Shown here: positions 48,078 to 59,729 of the stretch, piece after piece
Layout: each line of letters starts with the position of its first letter
Position numbering within the stretch: the first letter of the stretch is position 1
From: Kappaphycus alvarezii
Taxonomy: Eukaryota > Rhodophyta > Florideophyceae > Gigartinales > Solieriaceae
DNA: 64,000 nt
Direction of reading: 5' to 3'
NCBI GenBank assembly: GCA_002205965.3
Contig: NADL03000767.1
Span: forward strand, 305,578-369,577
Program-made: the position numbers and the translations under genes
Notes under the pieces: generated by a model
Told to the model about the DNA's origin: nothing
Database searches by the model: none
The model's input: the letters and a program-made list of their open reading frames with translations, nothing else

Positions 48078-49129
48078 AAGGCGAACGTCCCGGGTCGTCA
48101 CTGCTCTTCTTCTGCTTCCGTTAGTGTTCGCTGTCTTATTGATAAAATGTATGGTCTCTCAAACAGGTACGGATGCAACTGATTACCAATATGATGCTCT
48201 AAAAAGTAGGTTCGCATTACTGGTACCTCACTTTGTAGCTTAGCCTCATATATTGGTTTGATCACATCGAGGTGGGTTGAATACATTCTTCTTCCGTGAC
48301 TTCTTCCGAATCTTCCAAGAGTGAAAAAATATATGTGATATGCAAACTCTTCTGGAAGATGCCGGAGGATTGGATGCCGATAAGAAAAGAAGACGCGCAT
48401 CATCAAGAACGAATCTTCGTAAGATAAGTGCGGTCCATGTAGCGCCCTAAAACATAAACATATGCTTATCATGAAATAAGAATACCTGTGCATCGTTCGC
48501 ATCCTGGAGATATTGCGCAGCCAAAAAGATAATCTTCTTCTTCCGACTGTATGCTGTGCATGGTTGTGAAGTAGAGCTAGAGATGAAGTTATGGTGGACG
48601 GTCCCGATGAATGGCCGCGACCAGCTCCTGACGTACTGGGACCCCGCACGTCCTCTCGGGGGACGACCGGAACCTCTTCTGGGCGGGTTGTTGTCTCCTG
48701 AAGGTCCTCCTCTGGTCATCATCACTGCTTCAGGAGGATCCTCGCCGCCTCCAACGTTCCCAATTTGTGGCGGAGAAACGTAAGGTTCCCATAGAGGATA
48801 CGGGACCAGCCTGTATTCCATATCCGGGGTAAGGCGTAACCTTTCAGTCGCACATCTTGGTTGTTCTTGAGAAATACGTAAATTGGACGGATAATATTCA
48901 GATACGTTTGCGACAAGTCTCCAGCAGCTACCATTCCATATCTTCCACAGAGTAATGATATATTACCTCCACAAACTCTGGACCTGCTTCCGTGAACCTT
49001 CCGTTTTGGAATGAAAATAGAACTCTTATTAATAGTCGGAAATCTTCTTCAGGTAGCAATGGTCCGTTCAACGTACGAAAACATAGGCATATATTAATGT
49101 AGAAATGGATGATTACGTGGAGTTCGTTA
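48078..49129 (-). mobile_element. Post-integrase region of gypsy copy 1 with duplicated module
   Basis: Between integrase and the polypurine tract lie about 1 kb of coding-like sequence. Two modules of about 90 residues each (near 48,840-49,120 and 48,220-48,490) share INICLCFRTLNGP/ISICLCFRALHGP and IIRPIYV/VIKPIYE. A Gly/Pro/Arg-rich linker separates them. I recognise no known envelope, chromodomain or movement protein. Fossil part, function unknown. Confidence 0.6.
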
Positions 49130-52100
49130 GTAGTCCCGCGTAACCGAGATGATCCATTCCCAGGCCCTTTTTCCTCCCATAGGAATCATTCTATAGTTAA
49201 AGATGAGTATGCCCCGTGGTTGCGCATAGTCCTGTGTGAGAAGGAATTCTTCAGGCCTCTGATGGTAAGGGACCAGACGACGTGCATGGATGGCCCTCCT
49301 TGATCTCTTCCCTGAGCTTGAACAGAGCTGATAGTGCGGGTGTCTTTCCTCCGTGACGATGCAAGGGTTCGAGTACTTGGTTTGGAAGGCCGGCCACTTC
49401 ACAGCCTGCTGCATTGCTTTTCCATGTACTACAAGTACTTTAGAGCCAACTGAAAAGGTTCTGACTGCAGGTTCTGCATCCTTATTTCTTGTCTGTGTTA
49501 GCGCGCGGTGTGATCTCCAGCCTTCGGTGGCCAGTAGTTCAACTTCCCTACTCTCTTCATCGATAATATTTGTTTCCATGTCTCTCTGTAACATTCTAGG
49601 AGCCCTTCCGTACATTAGCTCGAATGGTGAGCGTCCATTTCTTCCTCTTCTTCGACGTAGCCGTATAACACTTTTGGTAAGGCATCTTCCCACTGGATTT
49701 CATTCTCCAACATAGTTTTCGATATTGCTCGTTTGATGGTTCCAACCATCCTCTCCGCTTTCCCGTTGGACATAGGAGCGTATGCGAGAACGGTCTTCAG
49801 CTGAATCCCTTTCTCTTCCAAAAAACGAAGCAGTGAAGTTGCAGTAAAACAAAGGGCGTTATCCGAGATGATCCTTTTTGGAAGACCAAACGGTTCAATT
49901 ATTTCTTTTTCGATGAATCTCAGTACCACCTCAGCATTTGCCTCCTACTGCAACTGCTATTGGCCATCCAGTAAGATGTTCCACCCCTATAAGGAGATAT
50001 TTGTTTCCGGAAGAAGTTTCCTTGAACGGGCCCGCGAAGTCAATTGAGAAGGTTTCAAGAGACCGGAAACTGGAAAACTTAGAGTTGTCTTTTACTTTCG
50101 TATCGCAGTGACTTTTTGACAATTGTCGCAGCTTTTCACGAATTATAGACGTCCTTATGGATACCGGGCCACCAGAATCTAGTACGAATTTTTGGTTGTT
50201 TCGAGATCCCAATGCCCTAGCTCATCATGGAAAGTCCTCAAGATCTTCATTCTTTCTTTCAAAGGGGCCACTAGTCGGGGACCGGCTTTAGTGTGCCGGA
50301 AAGTTTCCCATTCCACAATGTAAAAGCCTTTTGATTCCTGCGTACCCAATTTCGTGTTCAAGATCAACCTTTCTCATTTCTAGTCCATCGAGGAATTTGA
50401 TCAGTCCGTGAATATTAGCTTCGTACTCGTTATCGTTCGGCAACTGCAACTCGGCGACTCCGACGATGTCCTCCGAAGCTTTTTCATTTGGAATCAGTGC
50501 GTCCCTCAAGCGGGATAGGTAATCGGCAGGCTGATTATTGCGTCCGGGTCTATACACAATTTCAAACCGATATTCTGCGAAAATGTCGAGCCATCGGGCC
50601 AAGCGGTGATGTACATCCTTCTTTTGGAATGCTGTTTAAGTGCCTGGTGATCAGTTATCAAGACAAATTTCTCGAGTGATAAAAGGTATACGCGAAACTT
50701 TTTCAGCGCGAAGACGACAGCTAGCGCTTCTTTCTCGCAGACTGAGTATCTCTTTTCCGCATCATTCAGAGTTCGGCTTGCGAATTGAACAGGGTGTAGT
50801 CTTCCGTTTTCATCTTTTTGGGACAAAACGGCACCCAAAGACCGTTCTGAGGCATCTGTCTCCACAACGAATGGTCTCTTGAAATCTGGGTACATGAGAA
50901 CTGGGGGACACATAGCTTATCTTTAAGCTCCTGAAATGCAGTTTCCATTTCCTTGTTCCAGTAAAATTTTCCGTTCTTCGTAGTGCTGGCATGTAACGGT
51001 GCTGCAGTCTTGGCGAAATCTTTGATAAATCTTCTGTAATATGAGGCCAGTCCTAAGAAGCTTCGGACCTCCGTCTTTGAAGCGGGCCTTGGTGCCAACT
51101 TTATTTTTTTCGTTTTCTCTGGATCCACTCTAATTCCCTCTTGGTCGACGATATGACCGAGTAATTGGATAGAAGTTTTCGCAAAGAAGCATTTGCTCAA
51201 CTTAATTTTCAAGCTATACTCCGATATCCTCTCCACAACTGTCTTGACGTGCGAGATGTGCTGATCCAATGTTTCTGAGAATATGACGACATCATCGATA
51301 TAGACTCTTGCGAATGGAAGTCCTTTCAAAACCTCGTTCATCATTCTTTGGAATGTAGCTGGTGCATTCATGAGACCAAAAGGCATCACTTCGAACCTGA
51401 ACGTACCGGCTTTGCTGGTAAAGGTTGTTTTTTCCTTACATTTTTCATCCAATGGAATCTGCCAATAGCCAGTGTAAAGGTCAATTGAGGTGAAATATCT
51501 CCCGTCCTTCAGGTCCTCGAGGATCTCCTCCATGTTCGGAATCGGAAATCGATCGGGTATCATTCTCTGGTTCAGTTGTCGGTAATCGACGCAAAAACGC
51601 AGCTTTCCATCCTTCTTTGGTGCGACCACAACTGGAAACGACCATGGGGATGAAACTGGTCGAATAATATCATTTTTCAGCATACTTGTAACATTTTCTG
51701 AGATAAATTGGTCATATTTTGGCGGTTGACGTCTAGGCTTGTGGTAAATCGGTTGAGTGTCGGTAAGTTCGAACGAGTGAGTAACCGGTACACTTGCTTG
51801 TCTTAAATCTGAAACGCTCCATGCAATTACTTCGGAAGATGTTAACATGTCGGATATTTTCAGTGAGGCGGGCGGGAAGGTGCTGCACTTTTCCTTGGAT
51901 TTCTGCCATTTGGCGCCCTTTTTCTTCTTGATCCTCAACCTCAATATTTTGAAGGACCTCTTCCGTCGTGCTCACATCTTCATATATGGAATTCGACGTA
52001 TTCTTATTTTCTTTGCAAAGGTAATCTTCTTTCATGCTCCGAATTCTGTCCTTTGATTCGATATCATCGCAAAAAGAAACACATTCGGGTTTCAAACTTA

Positions 52101-52139
52101 TCCTAGAATCCAGTCGTCATCTGTTTCAAACCCGGAATC
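49130..52139 (-). mobile_element. pol region of gypsy copy 1 (RT, RNase H, integrase)
   Basis: Reverse transcriptase has YIDDVVIFS at about 51,285-51,310 and RNase H has VVETDASERSLGA at about 50,850. Integrase has its zinc-binding segment near 50,230, the core entry FSIDFAGPF near 50,040, ISDNALCFTA near 49,850 and SNGKAERMVGTIKRAI near 49,740. A C-terminal chromatin- or DNA-binding-like segment (VGSKVLVVHGKAMQ) follows near 49,440. Fossil part of the parent element. Confidence 0.85.
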
Positions 52140-54126
52140 ATAATCGTCCCATGCCATGTTCATTACCCCCGAGGGTACCCTTTTCCACTTCGAAAGTGTT
52201 AGTTGGTTCCGAATCTTCGCTGTCATAGCTAGAAGTGAAATCTTCACTGTCCGTTTCTTTTAAATCTTCAGGATGCGTGCTTTTGTCGAAATCCAGGGGC
52301 ATCTTCACGGTTCTGCCGTCAATATTAACTGAAACCATTTGGTTGCCCAAGTCAATGCATGTCCCTAGTCTTTCCATTGTGGGCAGCCAATGATTGCATC
52401 GAAAGGGAGATCCGGCATGACAAGAAAGTCTACATCAACTTTAGAGTCCCCAAAGAACACGGAAACCTTGTCAACAGTGCCCATGCATTTTGAGACGGTT
52501 CCATCCGCTACAGTTATTTTTCGAGTCGTTGGAGTAATTTCGAGACCTAGATCTGTCACCAAAGTTTCTGAAATGAGGTTTGGAACAGCACCCGAATCGA
52601 AGAGAGCTTGGGTTTTCATACCCAATACTTTGACTGGTACCAGCTTAAGACGTCTTGGTGCTGTCGAGGCCGATTGAAGAAACAGTTTCTTACCCTTAGC
52701 GGACTTATTAGACCTGATAATTTTTTTGAGTTCTTTTCTCGCATCCTCTGCGTCGCCCCTCAAAAGTTGACCAAACGTTATCCCAGTTGGGGCCGATGCA
52801 AGCTCAGCCACCAAATTGTACCTCTTCACATACTCTAGTACGTCCTTAGAGATACTCTTAACTTTCTTACTCTTTTTCGTCTTCTTGGCCGGAGTGACTC
52901 CCACTCCTGGAACAACTTGATCAGACCTCTTGGTTCGAGGAGGTACAGGTGCTGGGATATGCTCCAGCATTCCATACTCTAGCCTAGGTTTCTTCGATAA
53001 AATGTTCCCTTCCCCATCCCTTTTTGTCACATTGACTTGACTAATCTCTTCAGCGATGGATACGTTACCGGCATCCGTCAACCTTTGATCCCTTCTATTT
53101 TGTAAGATTTTCACCTCTGGTCCTGACTCACTCCTTGCTTCCGATAAATTTGCTCTTCTGTTGTCTTTAGACCAGCAGTTACTTTCATGATGCCCATATC
53201 GACCGCACTTTGCACAACGAGTGTTTCTATGTGGATTATCAGGACACCTGTTTGCAAAGTGTCCAGGCTTGTGACAGTAAGAACAGACTTCTGCGGCCTT
53301 AGGGGCCCCAGACTGGTTCTTCTTAATGGTAAGAGTAAGGCTTTCCAACTGCGAGGTTATCATGTCAAGTCGATTATCGAATCGGGTTTCCAACCTTTCT
53401 TCCAAGTTTTTGACATCGCTCCTGACAGATTCTAATGCCGCTGCACTAGTAGCCGGCCTTTGATAATTCTTTTCAGGATGTACGATAGACATCGATGTGC
53501 GGGTTTCCCTCGGTACCTCACTCAGTGACTGAAACGTCTCCGAATTTTTGACAAATTCTACTATGGTACCCTTCAGTTCATCAAAAGTGTGAGGGCCCTT
53601 GATGAGGAGGAAATCGGAGAGCCGCTTATCCCCCATAGCCGCCTTACGCAGCATTCCGTACTTGGCTTGGGCGTTGAACCCAGCCTTTTCATAAAGATCA
53701 CACAAGTACACCAATGAGCTTAACAAATCGTCGAAGTTGAGCCGGGCCTCTATGGCGGTACGAATCATCTCATCTGGTTCTACCTCCTTAGCATACTCTT
53801 TCACAAGCCACTCACATACCTCACCGAAGTTACGCCCATTCCCGTTAAGAGACCACCCGTCGATAAACTTGGACTTATATTTGTGCTTTGCGTCACCATG
53901 AAGATAGGCGAAGATACTTGCGGCCTTCTCTTCATCGCCCTTCTCTCGCATCACAACGTTGACATATGTGTAAAGAAACTCCTCAACGTCTTCAGTCTTG
54001 CCCCTGTGAACGTTATACGAGCAGCGTTGAGATCCATGATTACAGAAAAGAAATCCCCCCGAAGTGTTCCTTACTACTGCTCAACTCGAATACCTCGGGT
54101 GCAACCCCCTCCACAAGAGTACCAAA
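52140..54126 (-). mobile_element. gag-protease region of gypsy copy 1
   Basis: The long frame 52,365-53,954 covers most of Gag (FAYLHGDAKHKYKSK, zinc knuckles at about 53,175-53,290, a basic KKTKKSKKVKS stretch) and the protease with FDSGAVPNLIS (about 52,580). Two knuckles and no separate matrix signal are typical for gypsy Gag. Fossil part of the parent element. Confidence 0.85.
54109..54124 (-). promoter_or_regulatory. Putative primer-binding site, gypsy copy 1
   Basis: Two bases after the 5' LTR (LTR2, minus sense) comes TGGTACTCTTGTGGAG, complementary to a tRNA 3' end finishing ACCA. The TGG at two bases from the LTR is the standard place. I cannot name the tRNA. The same site follows LTR3 (61,684-61,699). 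Confidence 0.55.
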
Positions 54127-54836
54127 TGATAGGGGTAAATCGGCGGGGGAAGAGATCCTCAGAACCAATTACCCTGAGAAGGAGGTGTTGCGAGCGACAA
54201 AAGTGCTGCCGTGGTATTGTTGAACGAACAAAAGGGAGTGTATATAGAAGAGAGTTGAGAAGCTACAAGCAAGTATAAAAGGGGCAGGGTCTACCACCGA
54301 CGCTCTGCGACTAGCGTAAGAAAAAGTTTTCTTGGGTCTGAAGTTGACTCTCAACTTCCTACTACTCGGGACTTGGCTTGAAGTTGTCTGCCAACTTGCT
54401 TGACCTCTCCATGAGGAAGCAGTTTACTCAGCTTATATAGACTTTTGGCTACCCCTAAAGTCCGAACAAAACTACAGAAGATACCAAGAAATGCATAAAA
54501 ATACTTTGTGTGGACAATATACTCTAAGCAAAAGATACTTAAGAAACTAACAATTAATTTGGTCCTCTTATTTCCCATTCTCTAAATCAGATCCAAACAA
54601 CTCCTCTAAAATATCCATGCTGTCCAAGCAGTCCCCACAAATATCTGCGAATGGCTCACACTCTCTATTTCCCCCTGGGAGATATCTAGACTACTAAAGA
54701 TATCTCCATCCGGTTCCATCGTGGGCACAACTTGATCCATACTCTCTATTCCAGGCCCCACCGTCCAACACTTTCCATGCCCCCTGTTCCCTCATCTCCT
54801 CCTCCTCCTCCTCTCCTCCTCCCCATCCTTCTCCTC

Positions 54837-54871
<35 letters not shown>

Positions 54872-55634
54872 TCATCCTCCTCCTTCCTGAGCCTCGTACA
54901 CTAGCTCAGGGGCTAACCATTCCTCGAAGGACTCCCCGCTCTCCTCCTCGACCTTCTCAGCCTCTCCCGGACTTACCTCCCTCGCTTCTTCTTCTATGAA
55001 GAGGCGGCGACGAACTCGATGATTTGCTTCTTTGTTTGCCGCCGGATGTAGTCGTCGGCATCGGTTGGCCCGTAGGCGGCGAGACGAAGGCCATTGATGG
55101 AACGGGAAGGGCGGTTTTTGGAAATAGGGACAGAGGGGCGAAGGTTGCTCATTGTGATAGACGTTGGGGAACGGAGGCAATGTGGGTGTTTGGGTGTGTG
55201 GGGGAGAGGGGTGATGAGTAAAATGATCGGGGGCATTTGGAACTTAGAATAAAGGGGTTTAAATAGGCTCCCGGGGCAGGTTCTATAGATTAGGAATAGG
55301 TAAAATAAATCTGCAAGGGATTTTGCAATAGTGCATTTGCGCCCTTCTTCTCAAAAAAAGGCGAATTTGGAGGAGGAGGTAAGCTAAAAGGGAAAAGGGA
55401 CTTGATTCGGGGTCGATTCAGAGGGTTAAATACAGTATAAAAATATCTAGATAAAATGGAAGTAAATTTGGAAATGACGGTTGGAGAAGTTAGGGGCGGG
55501 ATCGTTGTAGGTTGCTGGATTACACGAGGGGAGGACCATTTCCTGTCTTACGTGAAGGGAGGACCATTTCCTGTATTAAATGAGGGAGGACCATTTCCTG
55601 TATTAAATGAGGGAGGACCATTTTTTGTATTACA
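54127..55634 (-). repeat. LTR2 of the gypsy array, shared by copies 1 and 2
   Basis: 1508 bp with the same ends and internal order as LTR1: U3 tandem units (about 55,510-55,625), U3 reading frame (about 54,568-55,236), TATA box at about 54,432-54,440, R and U5. It is at once the 5' LTR of copy 1 and the 3' LTR of copy 2. Young. Confidence 0.92.
54568..55236 (-). other. U3 reading frame in LTR2
   Basis: Same layout as in LTR1: GPTDADDYIRRQTKKQIIEF near the start, a Glu-rich tract over the microsatellite at about 54,793-54,896, and an acidic end near the TATA box side. Fossil part. Confidence 0.55.
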
Positions 55635-55647
55635 CGCCCCCTTTCTC
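55635..55647 (-). promoter_or_regulatory. Polypurine tract, gypsy copy 2
   Basis: GAGAAAGGGGGCG next to the start of LTR2 on the minus strand, as in copy 1. Confidence 0.7.
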
Positions 55648-56719
55648 AAGGCGAACGTCCCGGGTCGTCACTGCTCTTCTTCTGCTTCCGTTAGTGTTCG
55701 CTGTCTTATTGATAAATGTATGGTCTCTCAAACGGGTACGGATGCAACTGATTACCAATATGATGCTCTAAAAAGTAGGTTCGCATTACTGGTACCTCAC
55801 TTTGTAGCATAGCCTCATATATTGGTTTGATCACATCGAGGTGGGGTTGAATACATTCTTCTTCCGTGACTCTTCCGAATCTTCCAAGAGTGAAAAAATA
55901 TATGTGATATGCAAACTCTTCTGGAAGATGCCGGAGGAATGGATGCGATAAGAAAAGAAGACGCGCATCATCAAGAACGAATCTTCGTAAGATAAGTGCG
56001 GTCCATGTAGCGCCCTAAAACATAAACAGATGCTTATCATGAAATAAGAAGACCTGCGCATCGTTCGCATCCTCGGAGATATTGCGCAGCCAAAAAGATA
56101 ATCTTCTTCTTCCGACTGTATGCTGTGCATGGTTGTGAAGAGAGCTAGAGATGAAGTTGTGGTGGACGGTCCCGATGAATGGCCGCGACCAGCTCCTGAC
56201 GTACTGGGACCTGCACGAGGTCCTCTCGGGGGACGACCGGAACCTCTTCTGGGCGGGTTGTTGTCTCCTGAAGGTCCTCCTCTGGTCATCATCACTGCTT
56301 CAGGAGGATCCTCGCCGCCTCCAACGTTCCCAATTTGTGGCGGAGAAACGTAAGGTTCCCATAGAGGATACGGGACCAGCCTGTATTCCATATCCGGGGT
56401 AAGGCGTAACCTCTCAGTCGCACGTCTTGGTTGTTCTTGAGAAATACGTAAATTGGACGGATAATATTCAGATACGTTTGCGACAAGTCTCCAGCAGCTA
56501 CCATTCCATATCTTCCTATAGAGTAATGATATATTACCTCCACAAACTCTGGACCTGCTTCCGTGAACCTTCCGTTTTGGAATGAAAATAGAACTCTTAT
56601 TAATAGTCGGAAATCTTCTTCAGGTAGCAATGGTCCGTTCAACGTACGAAAACATAGGCATATATTAATGTAGAAATGGATGATTACGTGGAGTTCGTAG
56701 TAGTCCCGCGTAACCGAGA
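55648..56719 (-). mobile_element. Post-integrase region of gypsy copy 2 with duplicated module
   Basis: Same two-module region as copy 1. Module 1 (about 56,410-56,690) directly continues the integrase frame after the segment MGGKRAWEWIISVTRDYYEL. The linker is rich in Gly, Pro and Arg (PPRRGSGRPPRG). Module 2 lies at about 55,780-56,060. Fossil part, function unknown. Confidence 0.6.
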
Positions 56720-59700
56720 TGATCCATTCCCAGGCCCTTTTTCCTCCCATAGGAATCATTCTATAGTTAAAGATGAGTATGCCCCGTGGTTGCGCATAGT
56801 CCTGTGTGAGAAGGAATTCTTCAGGCCTCTGATGGTAAGGGACCAGACGACGTGCATGGATGGCCCTCCTTGATCTCTTCCCTGAGCTTGAACAGAGCTG
56901 ATAGTGCGGGTGTCTTTCCTCCGTGACGATGCAAGGGTTCGAGTACTTGGTTTGGAAGGCCGGCCACTTCACAGCCTGCTGCATTGCTTTTCCATGTACT
57001 ACAAGTACTTTAGAGCCAACTGAAAAGGTTCTGACTGCAGGTTCTGCATCCTTATTTCTTGTCTGTGTTAGCGCGCGGTGTGATCTCCAGCCTTCGGTGG
57101 CCAGTAGTTCAACTTCCCTACTCTCTTCATCGATAATATTTGTTTCCATGTCTCTCTGTAACATTCTAGGAGCCCTTCCGTACATTAGCTCGAATGGTGA
57201 GCGTCCATTTCTTCCTCTTCTTCGACGGTAGCCGTATAACACTTTTGGTAAGGCATCTTCCCACTGGATTTCATTCTCCAACATAGTTTTCGATATTGCT
57301 CGTTTGATGGTTCCAACCATCCTCTCCGCTTTCCCGTTGGACATAGGAGCGTATGCGAGAACGGTCTTCAGCTGAATCCCTTTCTCTTCCAAAAACGAAG
57401 CAGTGAAGTTGCAGTAAAACAAAGGGCGTTATCCGAGATGATCCTTTTTGGAAGACCAAACGGTTCAATTATTTCTTTTTCGATGAATCTCAGTACCACC
57501 TCAGCATTTGCCTCCTCGACTGCAACTGCTATTGGCCATCCAGTAAGATGTTCCACCCCTATAAGGAGATATTTGTTTCCGGAAGAAGTTTCCTTGAACG
57601 GGCCGCGAAGTCAATTGAGAAGGTTTCAAAGAGACCGGAAACTGGAAAACTTAGAGTTGTCTTATACTTCCGTATTGGAGTGAATTTTTGGCAGTTGTCG
57701 CAGCTTTTCACGAAGTTATAGACGTCCTTATGGATACCGGGCCACCAGAATCTCTCAGTTACGAATTTTTGGTTGTTTCGAGATCCCAATGCCCTAGCTC
57801 ATCATGGAAAGTCCTCAAGATCTTCATTCTTTCTTTCAAAGGGGCCACTAGTCGGGGACCGGCTTTAGTGTGCCGGAAGAGTTTCCCATTCCACAATGTA
57901 AAAGCCTTTTGATTCCTGCGTACCCAATTTCGTGTGTTCAAGATCAACCTTTCTCATTTCTAGTCCATCGAGGAATTTGATCAGTCCGTGAATATTAGCT
58001 TCGTACTCGTTATCGTTCGGCAACTGCAACTCGGCGACTCCGACGATGTCCTCCGAAGCTTTTTCATTTGGAATCAGTGCGTCCCTCAAGCGGGATAGGT
58101 AATCGCAGGCTGATTATTGCGTCCGGGTCTATACACAATTTCAAACCGATATTCTGCGAAAATGTCGAGCCATCGGGCCAAGCGGTGATGTACATCCTTC
58201 TTTTGGAATGCTGTTTTAAGTGCCTGGTGATCAGTTATCAAGACAAATTTCTCGAGTGATAAAAGGTATACGCGAAACTTTTTCAGCGCGAAGACGACAG
58301 CTAGCGCTTCTTTCTCGCAGACTGAGTATCTCTTTTCCGTCATTCAGAGTTCGGCTTGCGAATTGAACAGGGTGTAGTCTTCCGTTTTCATCTTTTTGGG
58401 ACAAAACGGCACCCAAAGACCGTTCTGAGGCATCTGTCTCCACAACGAATGGTCTCTTGAAATCTGGGTACATGAGAACTGGGGGGACACATAGCTTATC
58501 TTTAAGCTCCTGAAATGCAGTTTCCATTTCCTTGTTCCAGTAAAATTTTCCGTTCTTCGTAGTGCTGGCATGTAACGGTGCTGCAGTCTTGGCGAAATCT
58601 TTGATAAATCTTCTGTAATATGAGGCCAGTCCTAAGAAGCTTCGGACCTCCGTCTTTGAAGCGGGCCTTGGTGCCAACTTTATTTTTTTCGTTTTCTCTG
58701 GATCCACTCTAATTCCCTCTTGGCGACGATATGACCGAGTAATTGGATAGAAGTTTTCGCAAAGAAGCATTTGCTCAACTTAATTTTCAAGCTATACTCC
58801 GATATCCTCTCCACAACTGTCTTGACGTGCGAGATGTGCTGATCCAATGTTTCTGAGAATATGACGACATCATCGATATAGACTCTTGCGAATGGAAGTC
58901 CTTTCAAAACCTCGTTCATCATTCTTTGGAATGTAGCTGGTGCATTCATGAGACCAAAAGGCATCACTTCGAACCTGAACGTACCGGCTTTGCTGGTAAA
59001 GGTTGTTTTTTCCTTACATTTTTCATCCAATGGAATCTGCCAATAGCCAGTGTAAAGGTCAATTGAGGTGAAATATCTCCCGTCCTTCAGGTCCTCGAGG
59101 ATCTCCTCCATGTTCGGAATCGGAAATCGATCGGGTATCATTCTCTGGTTCAGTTGTCGGTAATCGACGCAAAAACGCAGCTTTCCATCCTTCTTTGGTG
59201 CGACCACAACTGGAAACGACCATGGGGATGAAACTGGTCGAATAATATCATTTTTCAGCATACTTGTAACATTTTCTGAGATAAATTGGTCATATTTTGG
59301 CGGTTGACGTCTAGGCTTGTGGTAAATCGGTTGAGTGTCGGTAAGTTCGAACGAGTGAGTAACCGGTACACTTGCTTGTCTTAAATCTGAAACGCTCCAT
59401 GCAATTACTTCGGAAGATGTTAACATGTCGGATATTTTCAGTGAGGCGGGCGGGAAGGTGCTGCACTTTTCCTTGGATTTCTGCCATTTGGCGCCCTTTT
59501 TCTTCTTGATCCTCAACCTCAATATTTTGAAGGACCTCTTCCGTCGTGCTCACATCTTCATATATGGAATTCGACGTATTCTTATTTTCTTTGCAAAGGT
59601 AATCTTCTTTCATGCTCCGAATTCTGTCCTTTGATTCGATATCATCGCAAAAAGAAACACATTCGGGTTTCAAACTTATCCTAGAATCCAGTCGTCATCT

Positions 59701-59729
59701 GTTTCAAACCCAATCATAATCGTCCCATG
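56720..59729 (-). mobile_element. pol region of gypsy copy 2 (RT, RNase H, integrase)
   Basis: Contains reverse transcriptase (FCVDYRQLNQRM, YIDDVVIFS at about 58,860-58,885), RNase H (VVETDASERSLGA near 58,430), the connection segment, the integrase zinc-binding segment near 57,700-57,800 (FWWPGIHKDVYNFVKSCDNC), the integrase core and C-terminal VGSKVLVVHGKAMQ near 57,000. Fossil part of the parent element. Confidence 0.87.

Larger units (their letters stand above)
46557..55634 (-). mobile_element. Ty3/gypsy element, copy 1 (LTR2 - body 1 - LTR1)
   Basis: A full-length fossil of about 9.1 kb, with a body of 6062 bp (48,065-54,126). Minus-strand order: 5' LTR (LTR2), primer site, gag with two zinc knuckles, protease, reverse transcriptase, RNase H, integrase, a post-integrase region with a duplicated module, polypurine tract, 3' LTR (LTR1). 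All expected parts are present and in order, but the frames carry several breaks (roughly half a dozen). Very young judging by near identity with copy 2 and the LTRs. It shares LTR2 with copy 2, so it is part of a head-to-tail array, not a separate insertion. Confidence 0.92.
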
